DNA of 64,000 nt from Streptomyces sp. WAC08241 (lineage in GTDB: Bacteria > Actinomycetota > Actinomycetes > Streptomycetales > Streptomycetaceae). The notes under the pieces were generated by a model that was not told where the DNA came from, ran no database searches, and was given only the letters and a program-made list of their open reading frames with translations. Position numbers and translations under genes: made by a program. Below are positions 53,871-63,922 of the stretch, piece by piece; the first letter of the stretch is position 1, and each line of letters opens with the position of its first letter. The stretch spans positions 186,001-250,000 of the forward strand of contig CP042279.1 in assembly GCA_007858575.1 (NCBI GenBank), in the 5' to 3' direction.

Positions 53871-54397
53871 GGTGACTCCTCGTGGGGGTGAGCGGGGAAC
53901 TTCCTCCGCCACGCCGGGGAGATTACGCGGCCATGTCAGCCGTCGTTGAGGAGTGATCAGGCCCAATCATCCGTGGGGCAATTCGGTGCAACGGGAAGAA
54001 AATCTTCCGTGCCTTCCGGAGTTCGAGACGCCGACGTAATGGCCGGAGGGACGGAGGCGGGTGGTGTGTCCGGATTCGATCGCTGGAACTCGCCACCCGC
54101 CGTAGCCGTGTGATCTCCCGTTAACAGAAGGGATCATGGCTGAAAATCGCCCCTCGGGGAGGCCTCGGAGGGCCGGCTGGTACACCCGCTCGACACGCTG
54201 CGTTCCGCTCGCCGTCCGGTACGAGCGCGCCCGAACCCTGTTTCCCGCCCGCGGCCCTGCCCCCGTCCCCGGCCCTGCCCCCGTCCCCGGCCCTGCCCTG
54301 CCCCGTCCGCGGCCCTGCTCCCGTCCCCGTCCCGGTGCACCTCGGCCCCGAGCCGGTGGGCCCGGGGCCGGGAAGGCGCTGTGGGAAGGGGCGGGCG
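53871..54397. other. Intergenic region with inverted and tandem repeats
   Basis: About 527 bases with no convincing gene. It holds an AT-richer promoter-like zone for the metalloprotease near 53880-54000, an inverted repeat GGCGGGTGG (54056-54064) / CCACCCGCC (54093-54101), and a pyrimidine-rich 18-base tandem repeat at 54253-54328. Short open frames here have no family resemblance. Confidence 0.6.
54253..54328 (+). repeat. 18-base tandem repeat, four copies
   Basis: The unit GGCCCTGCCCCCGTCCCC occurs exactly at 54253-54270 and 54271-54288. Altered copies follow at 54289-54310 and 54311-54328. It is non-coding and strongly strand-biased (C on the plus strand). Confidence 0.85.
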
Positions 54398-55213
54398 TCA
54401 GCCCTTGAGGGCGGCCGTGATCGCCGTCGTGAACTCCTCCGGCGTCATCGGCGGGTTGTCGGTGCCCTGGACCGTCACCGGCTTGCCGTCCATCTTCAGC
54501 GTCGGGGTGCCCTTCACCCCGCTGTCGTCGAAGGCCTCGGACATCTTCATCGCCCAGGCGTCGAAGGTGCCCTCCTCGACGTTCTTCTTGAAGGCGGCGT
54601 TGCCCTTGAGCGCCGGCACCGACTCCGCGACCTCCAGGAGGTAGGAGTCCTTCGCGAACTTGTCGTCCTTCTCCTCCGGGTGGAACGCCGTGGAGTAGAG
54701 CGCGGACTTGTACGTCAGGAAGGCCTCCGGGCTCACGTCCAGGGCCGCGCCGAGCGCCGAGAGCGCGTTCTTCGAGCCCTCGCCCGGCACGGCGTTGTCG
54801 ATGAAGGTCGCGCCGACGTACCGGATCTTGTACTTGCCGGCCTCGACGTCCTTCTCGATCGTGGAGCCCACGGACTGCTCGAAGGTCGCGCAGACCGGGC
54901 AGCGCGAGTCCTCGTACAGCTCCAGGGTCTTCTTCGCGGACGCCTCGCCGACGACGACCGTCGTGCCGTTCGTCCCCGAGGTGTTCTTCGGGGCCGTGAC
55001 GGTCGTCGCCCCGGCCGCCGCCTCCCACCGGGAGGGCTTGTCGGCCTGCACCACCGCGTAGCCGACGCCGCCCGCGACGGCCAGGACGGCCACCGCCGAG
55101 CCGGCCACGACGAGCTGCCGGCGCGCCCGCTCCTTCTTCGCCTGCCGCTCGCGCTCCTCGCGCAGCCGCTCGCGGGCGGCCGCCTTGTTGGCCTGGCTGT
55201 TGCGTGCACTCAT
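54398..55213 (-). CDS. DsbA-family thioredoxin-like protein
   Basis: Intact 271-residue membrane-anchored thioredoxin-fold protein. A highly charged cytoplasmic N-terminus (KAAARERLREERERQAKKER) is followed by one membrane segment (LVVAGSAVAVLAVAGGVGYA). The extracytoplasmic DsbA domain follows, with active site CPVC in LELYEDSRCPVCATFEQSVG, a helical insert (SPEAFLTYKSALYS) and the cis-Pro loop GVKGTPTLKMDGKPV. ATG 55213 has GGAGG 8 bases upstream. It could introduce disulfides in secreted proteins. A membrane protein gene lies 55 bases upstream and may be co-transcribed. Confidence 0.94.
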   Translation of the reverse strand: MSARNSQANKAAARERLREERERQAKKERARRQLVVAGSAVAVLAVAGGVGYAVVQADKPSRWEAAAGATTVTAPKNTSGTNGTTVVVGEASAKKTLELYEDSRCPVCATFEQSVGSTIEKDVEAGKYKIRYVGATFIDNAVPGEGSKNALSALGAALDVSPEAFLTYKSALYSTAFHPEEKDDKFAKDSYLLEVAESVPALKGNAAFKKNVEEGTFDAWAMKMSEAFDDSGVKGTPTLKMDGKPVTVQGTDNPPMTPEEFTTAITAALKG

Positions 55214-55268
55214 GATCGTTTCCTCCGTGGGAACCGTGAAAAGGGGGGAAGGGAGCCGCGGGGCCCGC

Positions 55269-55953
55269 TCAGACGAGAGCGGGACTCGGACGCGGCGGCC
55301 CCCGCCGCCCCACGGAGTGCACGAGGAGCTGGGTGCGCGAGGACCGGGGCCGGTCCCCGGGACGCCCGGTGCGCCGGGGCGCCGGGCCACCCGTACGGAA
55401 GAAGGCCGCCACGAGCAGCAGCGGCCGGAACGCGAAGGCCTCCAGCGCGCCGACCAGCCGGGCGAGGGCCCGCTCCCCGCCGCGCAGCCAGCAGGCCGCC
55501 GAGAACCCGACGCCCACGTGGGCCAGGAGCAGCAGCCACGGCAGCGCCGGATCGGGGAGGAGAGCAGGGCGCTCGCGCCCCTGCCCTCCGGGACGGCTAC
55601 GCCGGGCAGCGGCGCCCCCACGGCGCCGCCGCAGAAGACCTCCACGCCCACCGCGCGCAGCGACCCGGCGACCGGGCTGCCGGCGGGCCGTAACAGACGG
55701 CCTGACCGCTGGTGAAGAGCGTGTCGGCCGCCAGCTCCAGCGGGACGAGGAGCCCGGCGATCGGGCCGAGGCCGCGCTCGCGGCCGGCCAGCGCGTACGC
55801 CACGGCGAAGACGCCGGCGGCGACCGGGACGACCGTGCCCACCGGCAGCGGCGCTCCCGAGAGCAGCACGTGGGAGGCCACGGACAGCGTCACGACCAGT
55901 GCCGTGAAGAACGCCGCCCGCAGCGCCCTGAGCTGCGTCCCTGCCGTGTCCAT
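55269..55953 (-). CDS. Polytopic membrane protein of unknown function
   Basis: Membrane protein of ~228 residues, about five or six segments (ALRAAFFTALVVTLSVASHV, VGTVVPVAAGVFAVAYALAG, LGPIAGLLVPLELAADTLF, LPWLLLLAHVGVGFSAACWL, LEAFAFRPLLLVAAFF) and a basic Pro/Arg-rich tail. Frame breaks lie near 55690 and 55557. Cysteines lie in QAVCYGP, VEVFCGG and AACWLRGG. It precedes the DsbA-like gene on the same strand. A role in the redox cycle of that partner is possible but unsupported by any recognised DsbB/VKOR motif. Start taken as MDTAGTQLRALR at 55953. Confidence 0.72.
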
Positions 55954-55990
55954 CGCCCAGGAGTGTCCCACGCGGGCGCGTAAGGGGTCG

Positions 55991-57346
55991 CTAAAGGGAA
56001 GCTGTGGACGGTCCCGCCGGCCCCTGGAGCCCCGGGATCCGGTCGTTGCGGAAGAGGTCCACGAAGATCTGGTGGTCTGCCCGGGCGCGGGCCCCGTAGG
56101 AGTGCGCGAAGTCCACGAGCAGCTCCGCGAAGCCCTCCCCGTCGGCGCCGATCGCCGCGTCGATGGCCCGCTCGGTCGAGAACGGCACGAGGGAGTGGCC
56201 GCTGGAGTCGTCCGCCGCCGCGTGCATGGTCGCCGTCGCCCGCCCCAGGTCCGCCACGGTCGCCGCGATCTCGGCCGGGTCGTCGATGTCCGACCAGTCC
56301 AGGTCCACCGCGTACGGCGAGACCTCCGCCACCAACTGTCCCGCGCCGCCCAGCTCCGTCCACCCCAGCTAGGGGTCCGCGTGCGCCTGGAGCGCCCGCT
56401 GTGAGATCACCGTCCGGTGCCCCTCGTGCCGGAAGTACTCCCGTACCGCCGCGTCGGTCACGTGCCGGGAGACCGCCGGGGTCTGCGCCTGCTTGAGGTA
56501 GATCACGACGTCGTTCTCCAGGGCGTCGCTGTTGCCCTCCAGGAGGACGTTGTACGAGGGGAGGCCGGCCGAGCCGATGCCGATCCCGCGCCGCCCGACC
56601 ACGTCCTTCACCCGGTACGAGTCGGGGCGGGCCAGGCTGGACTCCGGCAGGGTCCCCAGATAGGCGTCGAAGGCCGCCAGGACCTCGCGGCGGGTGGCCG
56701 CGTCCAGCTCGATCGTGCCGCGGCCCGCCGAGAAGCGGCGCTCGAAGTCCCGGATCTCGGTCATCGAGTCCAGGAGCCCGAAGCGGGTCAGCGACCGGGC
56801 CGTGCGCAGGGCGGCGAGCAGCGGCCCGTCGGCCGTCTCCAGGGTGAAGCCGGGCGCCTCGTCCGCCCCGGCGCCGGTCGCCAGGGCGTGGATCCGCTCC
56901 CGGTAGGCGGCGGCGCAGATCCGCACGAGCTCGGTGATCTGCGCGTCGCTGAGGGCCTTGGCGTAGCCGATCAGGGCGAGCGAGGCCGCGAGCCGCTTCA
57001 GGTCCCAGGTGAAGGGGCCCACGTACGCCTCGTCGAAGTCGTTGACGTTGAAGACCAGGCGCCCGTTGGCGTTCATGTACGTGCCGAAGTTCTCGGCGTG
57101 CAGGTCGCCGTGGATCCAGACCCGGCCGGTGTGCTCGTCCAGGTACGGCCCGCCGTGGGCCTCCCGCCCAGGTCGGCGTAGAACAGGCACGCGGTGCCCC
57201 GGTAGAAGGCGAAGGCGGAGCCGGCCATCTTCCGAACTTGACGCGGAAGGCCGCCGGGTCGGCGGCGAGCAGCTCGCCGAAGGCGGTGCCGAAGACGGCG
57301 AGGATGTGCTCACCGCGCTCGGCGGCGGTGGGCTGGGGACCGGCAT
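55991..57346 (-). CDS. DUF2252 protein with internal TAG and frameshifts
   Basis: A ~452-residue DUF2252 protein with a kinase/APH-like fold. N-terminal PTAAERGEHILAVFGTAFGE and PAAFRVKFG, then WIHGDLHAENFGTYMNANGR and VFNVNDFDEAYVGPFTWDLK (the phosphotransferase-like HGDLH-x-N and DFDE motifs), RVKDVVGRRGIGIGSAGLPS, IYLKQAQTPAVSRHV, and a C-terminus QLVAEVSPYAVDLDWSDIDD. A TAG at 56369-56371 falls between QAHADP and LGWTEL, where Trp is expected (CCAGG to CTAGG on the plus strand). Frame breaks lie near 57170, 57230 and 57330. ATG 57346 has AGGAGG. Cellular role is unknown. Confidence 0.88.
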
Positions 57347-57586
57347 CGGGGTGCCTCCTGGTACGGGACGTGCGGGAAGAATGTTCACGACAAATGGGAC
57401 AGGTGTTCCCCGCCTCACAACGCGCGACCCTAGCCCCCGAGTGCCCCGCGCGACCCACCCGCCCGACTAGACTCCGACACCGTCCCCCGCAGACTGCCCG
57501 CAGCCTGTCATCCCCCCACCCGTCGCCCGACCGCCGCCCCTGTACGAGGCGCTTCGCGCCACAGAATTCCCCGGAGGCCTCCCGCC

Positions 57587-60500
57587 GTGACCAAGCCGCC
57601 CTTCACGCACCTCCACGTCCACACCCAGTACTCGCTGCTGGACGGTGCCGCGCGGCTGAAGGACATGTTCGACGCGTGCAACGAGATGGGCATGACGCAC
57701 ATCGCCATGTCCGACCACGGCAACCTGCACGGGGCGTACGACTTCTTCCACACGGCCAAGAAGGCCGGGGTCACGCCGATCATCGGCATCGAGGCGTACG
57801 TCGCCCCCGAGTCCCGGCGGAACAAGCGCAAGATCCAGTGGGGCCAGCCGCACCAGAAGCGGGACGACGTCTCCGGTTCCGGCGGTTACACCCACAAGAC
57901 GATCTGGGCGGCGAACGCCACCGGACTGCACAACCTCTTCAAGCTCTCCTCCGACGCCTACGCCGAGGGCTGGCTCCAGAAGTGGCCCCGGATGGACAAG
58001 GAGACCATCTCCCAGTGGTCCGAGGGCCTGATCGCCTCCACCGGCTGCCCCTCCGGCGAGCTCCAGACCCGACTGCGCCTCGGCCAGTTCGACGAGGCCC
58101 TGAAGTCCGCCTCCGAGTACCAGGACATCTTCGGCAAGGACCGGTACTTCCTGGAGCTGATGGACCACGGCATCGAGATCGAGCACCGGGTCCGCGACGG
58201 ACTCCTGGAGATCGGCAAGAAGCTCGGCATCCCGCCGCTGGTCACCAACGACTCGCACTACACCTACGCGCACGAGGCGACCGCCCACGACGCCCTGCTC
58301 TGCATCCAGACCGGCAAGAACCTCTCCGACCCGGACCGCTTCAAGTTCGACGGCACCGGCTACTACCTGAAGTCCACGGACGAGATGTACGCCGTCGACT
58401 CCTCCGACGCCTGGCAGGAGGGCTGCCGCAACACCCTCCTGGTCGCCGAGCAGGTCGACACCACCGGCATGTTCGAGGCCAAGAACCTCATGCCGAGGTT
58501 CGACATCCCCGAGGGCTACACCGAGGTCACCTGGTTCCGCGAGGAGACCATGCGCGGCATGCACCGCCGGTTCCCCGGCGGCATCCCCGAGGACCGCATG
58601 AAGCAGGTCGAGTACGAGATGGACACCATCATCTCGATGGGCTTCCCCGGCTACTTCCTCGTCGTCGCCGACTTCATCATGTGGGCCAAGAGCCAGGGCA
58701 TCGCCGTGGGTTCCGGCCGCGGCTCCGCCGCCGGCTCGATCGTCGCGTACGCCATGGGCATCACCGACCTCGACCCCATCCCGCACGGCCTGATCTTCGA
58801 GCGCTTCCTCAACCCCGAGCGCATCTCCATGCCCGACGTCGACATCGACTTCGACGAGCGCCGGCGCGTCGAGGTCATCCGGTACGTCACGGAGAAGTAC
58901 GGCTCCGACAAGGTCGCCATGATCGGCACCTACGGCAAGATCAAGGCCAAGAACGCCATCAAGGACTCCGCGCGCGTCCTCGGCTACCCGTACGCCATGG
59001 GCGACCGGCTCACCAAGGCCATGCCCGCCGACGTCCTCGGCAAGGGCATCGACCTCGACGGCATCACTAACCCCTCCCACCCGCGCTACAGCGAGGCGGG
59101 CGAGATCCGGGCGATGTACGAGAACGAGCCCGACGTGAAGAAGGTCATCGACACCGCCCGGGGCGTCGAGGGCCTGGTCCGGCAGATGGGCGTGCACGCC
59201 GCCGGCGTGATCATGTCCAGCGAGCCGATCGTCGACCACGCCCCGATCTGGGTGCGGCACACCGACAACGTCACCATCACGCAGTGGGACTACCCGCAGT
59301 GCGAGTCGCTCGGCCTCCTGAAGATGGACTTCCTGGGCCTGCGCAACCTCACCATCATGGACGACGCCGTCAAGATGGTGAAGTCCAACAAGGGGATCGA
59401 CATCGATCTCCTCGCCCTGCCGCTCGACGACCCGAAGACCTTCGAACTGCTCCAGCGCGGCGACACCCTCGGCGTCTTCCAGTTCGACGGCGGCCCCATG
59501 CGCTCGCTGCTCCGGCTGATGAAGCCCGACAACTTCGAAGACATCTCCGCCGTGTCCGCCCTGTACCGGCCGGGTCCGATGGGCATGAACTCGCACACGA
59601 ACTACGCCCTGCGCAAGAACAAGCAGCAGGAGATCACCCCGATCCACCCCGAGCTGGAGAAGCCGCTCGAAGAGGTGCTCGCGGTCACCTACGGCCTCAT
59701 CGTCTACCAGGAGCAGGTGCAGAAGGCCGCCCAGATCATCGCCGGCTACTCGCTCGGCGAGGCCGACATCCTCCGCCGCGTGATGGGCAAGAAGAAGCCC
59801 GAGGAGCTGGCGAAGAACTTCACCATCTTCCAGGCCGGCGCCCGCAAGAACGGCTACAGCGACGAGGCCATCCAGTCCCTCTGGGACGTCCTGGTCCCCT
59901 TCGCCGGCTACGCCTTCAACAAGGCGCACTCCGCCGCGTACGGCCTGGTGTCCTACTGGACCGCCTACCTCAAGGCCAACCACCCGGCCGAGTACATGGC
60001 GGGACTGCTCACCTCGGTCAAGGACGACAAGGACAAGTCCGCGGTCTACCTCAACGAGTGCCGCCGCATGGGCATCAAGGTGCTGCCGCCCAACGTCAAC
60101 GAGTCCCAGTCGAACTTCGCCGCCCAGGGCGACGACGTGATCCTCTTCGGCCTCACCGCCGTCCGCAACGTCGGCACCAACGTCGTCGAGTCGATCATCA
60201 AGACCCGCAAGTCCAAGGGGAAGTACTCCTCCTTCCCCGACTTCCTGGACAAGGTCGAGGCCGTCGTCTGCAACAAGCGGACCGTCGAGTCGCTGATCAA
60301 GGCCGGCGCCTTCGACGAGATGGGCCACACCCGCAAGGGCCTGGTCGCCCACCACGAGCCCATGATCGACAACGTGGTGGCGGTCAAGCGCAAGGAGGCC
60401 GAGGGCAGTTCGACCTCTTCGGCGGCATGGGCGAGGAGACCAGCGACGAGCCCGGCTTCGGCCTGGACGTGGAGTTCTCCGACGTCGAGTGGGAGAAGTC

Positions 60501-61125
60501 CTACCTGCTCGCCCAGGAGCGCGAGATGCTCGGCCTCTACGTCTCCGACCACCCGCTCTTCGGCATCGAGCACGTCCTGTCCGACAAGACGGACGCGGCG
60601 ATCTCCCAGCTCACCGGCGGCGAGCACAGCGACGGCGCGGTCGTCACCATCGGCGGCATCATCTCCGGCCTCCAGCGCAAGATGACCAAGCAGGGCAACG
60701 CCTGGGCCATCGCCACCGTCGAGGATCTGGCCGGCTCCCTGGAGTGCATGTTCTTCCCGGCCACCTACCAGTTGGTCTCCACCCAGCTCGTCGAGGACAC
60801 GGTCGTCTTCGTCAAGGGCCGGCTCGACAAGCGCGAGGACGTGCCCCGGCTCGTCGCCATGGAGCTGATGGTCCCCGACCTGTCGAACGCCGGGACCAAC
60901 GCGCCGGTGATCCTCACCATCCCCACCGTCAAGGTGACCCCGCCGATGGTCAGCAGGCTCGGCGAGATCCTCAAGCACCACAAGGGCAACACCGAGGTGC
61001 GGATCAGGCTCCAGGGCCCGCGCAAGACCACCGTGCTGCGGCTCGACCGGCACCGGGTGACGGCCGACCCGGCGCTCTTCGGCGACCTGAAGGTGCTGCT
61101 CGGCCCGTCCTGCCTGGCGGGCTGA
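57587..61125 (+). CDS. dnaE: DNA polymerase III alpha subunit DnaE
   Basis: Replicative polymerase catalytic subunit, corrected length 1179 residues. N-terminal PHP domain ([55 protein letters not shown]), palm with catalytic acids in [14 protein letters not shown] and the phosphate-binding [15 protein letters not shown], fingers ([61 protein letters not shown]), helix-hairpin-helix, beta-clamp binding peptide (QFDLFGGMG) and a C-terminal OB fold. One frame break near 60408 falls exactly before QFDLFG. GTG 57587 has GGAGG upstream. Confidence 0.98.
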
Positions 61126-61140
61126 CCCCCGTCACGCGCA

Positions 61141-61170
61141 GGGGCGCGCCCGTCGTCACGGGCGCGCCCC
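61141..61170. terminator. Bidirectional terminator between dnaE and small gene
   Basis: A perfect 13-bp hairpin (61141-61153 with 61158-61170, loop CGTC) lies between the convergent dnaE stop (61125) and the small basic protein stop (61190). Confidence 0.8.
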
Positions 61171-61189
61171 TTGCCGTACGCGAAAGCCG

Positions 61190-61358
61190 TCAGTTGTGGC
61201 CGAAGCGCTTCTGGCGGCCCTTGCGGGCGACGTCGCTCGGGAGGACCTGGGACGCGCTGCGCGGCCTCGGACTCCATCGACGACTGCTGGGCCTGCTGGG
61301 CGCCGCGCTCGGCCGGGGACTGCTTCGGACCGCGGTTCTGGTTCCGGTTCTTGGCCAT
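61190..61358 (-). CDS. Small basic Gln/Asn-rich protein
   Basis: A ~56-residue protein. MAKNRNQNRGPKQSPAERGA, QQAQQSSMESEAAQ and, after one break near 61252, SDVARKGRQKRFGHN. The C-terminal KGRQKRFGHN ending is conserved among Streptomyces small proteins of unknown function. ATG 61358 has a strong GAGGAGG 8 bases upstream and the gene ends at a terminator. The basic, hydrophilic composition suggests nucleic-acid or ribosome binding, which is only inference. Confidence 0.75.
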
Positions 61359-61593
61359 GGTGATGCCTCCTCAAGGGAATTAGGGGCCAGGGCCGCTGTC
61401 AGACTCACATACGGGGTGAAACGCCGCATTTTGGATCATTACGGAGGGTCAGGGCCCGCCGGGCGGGACATCCGCCACGCCGATGATCCAGTTCCGGCCG
61501 TCAAGCCACCGGCGGTCGGGCAGACTCGAAGGAAACCCGGAGCAACTTCCGATCCCGAGTCCGACCCCCAGGGCCGAAAGAGGGTGGAACACG

Positions 61594-62924
61594 TGGACCG
61601 CTGCGTCGTCCTGGTGGACGCCGGCTACCTGCTGGGCGCCGCCGCCAGTCTCCTCGCCGGGGAACCGGCCCGTTCCCGGATCACCGTCGACCACGCCGCG
61701 CTGATCCAGCAGTTGCGCCAGCGGCCGAGGCCGAGACCGCGCTGCCCCTCCTGCGGATCTACTGGTTCGACGGCGCGCCCGACCGGGTACCCCAGCCCGA
61801 GCACCGCAGACTGCGCGTGATGCCCCGGGTCACCGTCCGGCTCGGCGCCCTGACCAGGAGCGAGGGGCGCTGGGCGCAGAAGGGCGTCGACGCGGCCATG
61901 CACACCGAGCTGACCGAGCTCGCGAGGAACAGGGCCTGCTCCGACATCGTGCTCGTCACCGGCGACGGCGACCTGCTGCCCGGCCTCATGTCGGCCAAGG
62001 AGCACGGCGTCGCCGTCCACCTCTGGCCGTCCAGGCCGCCGACGGCGACTACAACCAGTCCGAGGACCTCGTCGCCGAGGCCGACGAGCGGCGGGTCCTC
62101 GACCGGACCTGGATCACCCGCGCCGTCCGCGCCAAGGAGCTCAACGGGCTCTGCGCGCCCCCGCCCGCCCCGCGCCCCGAGATCGCCGCCATCCTCTCCG
62201 CGCCGCTGCCCGAGGCCGCCCTCGCCGCCTCCGCCGAACGGGCTGCGGAGGCCGCCGCGGCGGCGGCCGTACGGAACGGGAGCACGGCTCCGGCCGGGAC
62301 GAACGGCTCCTCCGGCCCTCCGACGACGGCCACGAGCACGCCCACGACCGCGCCGGGGAGAACGGCCGCGCCCCGGCCCAGGGCCGGGGCGTCCCCACCC
62401 CCAAGGACCTCGCGGGCTGCGCGCCCCCGCCGCCAACGGCTCCCACGGGATCCACGGAGCCCACGGCGCCTCCGTACCCCAGAGCGCGAGCGCGCTGCGC
62501 TGGTCCTCCGACCGGGGCTGGGTCGAGCGCCCCGCCCCCTCGGCGAACCGCCCGAGACCGCCTCCCTGCCCACCCTCGCCGCGCTCACCAGCGCCGAGCA
62601 GCGCTGGGCCGACCGCGAGGAGGACATCACCACCGTCGGCGGCGACCCCTTCGAGGTCGGGCAGGTGTTCGCCCGCCGCTGGATGGAACGCCTCCCGGAG
62701 CAGAGCCACGTCCAGAAGCTCTCGACCCTCTACCCCGCATCCCGCACCGCATCGACGGCGAACTCCTCCGCTACGCCGCCCGCTTCGGCCTCCTCGCCCA
62801 CAAGGACGACCAGATCGACGAGCACGACCGGTACGCGATCCGGGCCGGTTTCTGGCGCGAGATCGACGTCCGCGCCGCCGCCGAACACGCCCCCGCGCCC
62901 GGAGCGGGCCCGGCGACCCCGTAG
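61594..62924 (+). CDS. NYN-domain (PIN-like) protein, frameshifted
   Basis: A ~445-residue protein with an N-terminal NYN/PIN-like nuclease domain: VDRCVVLVDAGYLLGAAASL (first Asp), LLRIYWFDGAPDRVPQPEHR, GRWAQKGVDAAMHTELTELA, and SDIVLVTGDGDLLPGLMSAK. A long Ala/Pro/Ser/Gly-rich linker follows. The conserved C-terminal domain (TTVGGDPFEVGQVFARRWME to RIDGELLRYAARFGLLAHKD) looks helical, perhaps a winged-helix RNA-binding module. GTG 61594 (VDRCVVL) has AGGG upstream; GTG 61585 is in frame. Frame breaks lie near 61718, 62030, 62410, 62540 and 62740. Probably an RNase; the target is unknown. Confidence 0.88.
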
Positions 62925-62936
62925 GCTCTTCCCCCG
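62922..62936 (+). promoter_or_regulatory. Candidate leaderless promoter for the ABC exporter
   Basis: TAGGCT at 62922-62927, overlapping the NYN-gene stop codon, ends 8 bases before GTG 62936. No Shine-Dalgarno sequence is present. Confidence 0.4.
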
Positions 62937-63922
62937 TGAGTACGGTGTGCGCGGTGCGGGATCTGGTCAAGACGTACCCCGCCACGCGCGGCAGGCGCGG
63001 TGCGCCGGCGACCCCCGAGGTGCGGGCCACCGACGGGATCAGCCTCGACGTGCGCGGCGGGGAGATCTTCGGGCTGCTCGGCCCCAACGGAGCGGGCAAG
63101 TCCACCCTCGTCCGCCAGGTCACCGGGCTCATGCGGCCCGACTCCGGCTCCGTCGAGCTCCTCGGCCACGACCTGGTCCGCCACCCCGAGCGGGCCTCCC
63201 GGCTCCTCGCCCACCTCGGCCAGGAGTCCACCGCCCTCGACGAGCTGACCGTCTCCCTCGCCGCCGTGACCACCGGCCGGCTGCGCGGCCTCACCGCCCG
63301 CGACGCGCGCGCCGAGGGCGACGCCGTCCTGGAGGAACTGGGCCTCACCGCGCTCGCCTCCCGGCCCCTCAAGAAGCTCTCCGGCGGACAGCGGCGCCTC
63401 GCCTGCGTCGCCGCCGCCCTCGTCGGCCGGCGGCCCGTCCTCGTCCTCGACGAGCCCACCACCGGCATGGACCCGGTCGCCCGCCGCGCCGTCTGGGCCG
63501 CCGTCGACCGGCGGCGCGCCGAACACGGCACCACCGTGCTGCTCGTCACCCACAACGTCATCGAGGCCGAGACCGTCCTCGACCGGGTCGCCGTCTCGAA
63601 CACGGCCGGGTCATCGCCTGCGACACCCCGGCCGGGCTCAAGGAGCGCGTCGCGGGCGAGGTCCGCGTCGAGCTGGTGTGGCGCGAGACCGCCCCTCCAC
63701 CTGCCCGAGGTCGCCGCCCTGCGCGGCCTCGCCCAGGAGACCGGCCGGCGCTGGGTCCTGCGGCTCGCCCCCGACGCGGCCCGCGCGGCCGTCGCCACCG
63801 TCACCGGCGGCGCCGCCTTCGCCGCCCTGGACGACTTCACCCTGGCCACGCCCAGCCTGGAGGACGTCTACCTCGCCCTCGGCGGCGCCACGGAGGGCAC
63901 GGAGGGGCTGGTGAAGGCGTGA
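62936..63922 (+). CDS. ABC transporter ATP-binding protein (ABC-2 exporter)
   Basis: ABC ATPase of ~329 residues with canonical motifs: Walker A LLGPNGAGKSTLVRQVTGLM, Q-loop LAHLGQESTALDELT, signature KKLSGGQRRLACVAAALVG, Walker B VLVLDEPTTGMDP, and switch LLVTHNVIEAE. A C-terminal DrrA-like domain follows a break near 63600 (GRVIACDTPAGLKERVAGEV). The ending LEDVYLALGG is typical of DrrA/NatA-type drug or antibiotic exporters. GTG 62936 begins the gene; it overlaps the downstream permease start by four bases (GTGA). Confidence 0.94.
   Translation: MSTVCAVRDLVKTYPATRGRRGAPATPEVRATDGISLDVRGGEIFGLLGPNGAGKSTLVRQVTGLMRPDSGSVELLGHDLVRHPERASRLLAHLGQESTALDELTVSLAAVTTGRLRGLTARDARAEGDAVLEELGLTALASRPLKKLSGGQRRLACVAAALVGRRPVLVLDEPTTGMDPVARRAVWAAVDRRRAEHGTTVLLVTHNVIEAETVLDRVAVSNTAGSSPATPRPGSRSASRARSASSWCGARPPLHLPEVAALRGLAQETGRRWVLRLAPDAARAAVATVTGGAAFAALDDFTLATPSLEDVYLALGGATEGTEGLVKA

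Noticed and set aside
54136..54408. Short frame over the C-rich repeat
   Set aside because: Encodes a PVPGPAP repeat produced by the 18-base unit, with no ribosome binding site or homologue I recognise.
57467..60355. A 962-codon open frame on the minus strand opposite dnaE
   Set aside because: It mirrors dnaE codon-for-codon bias: high G/C third positions open the antisense frame. It has no family motif and its composition is Val/Gly/Asp/Leu filler.
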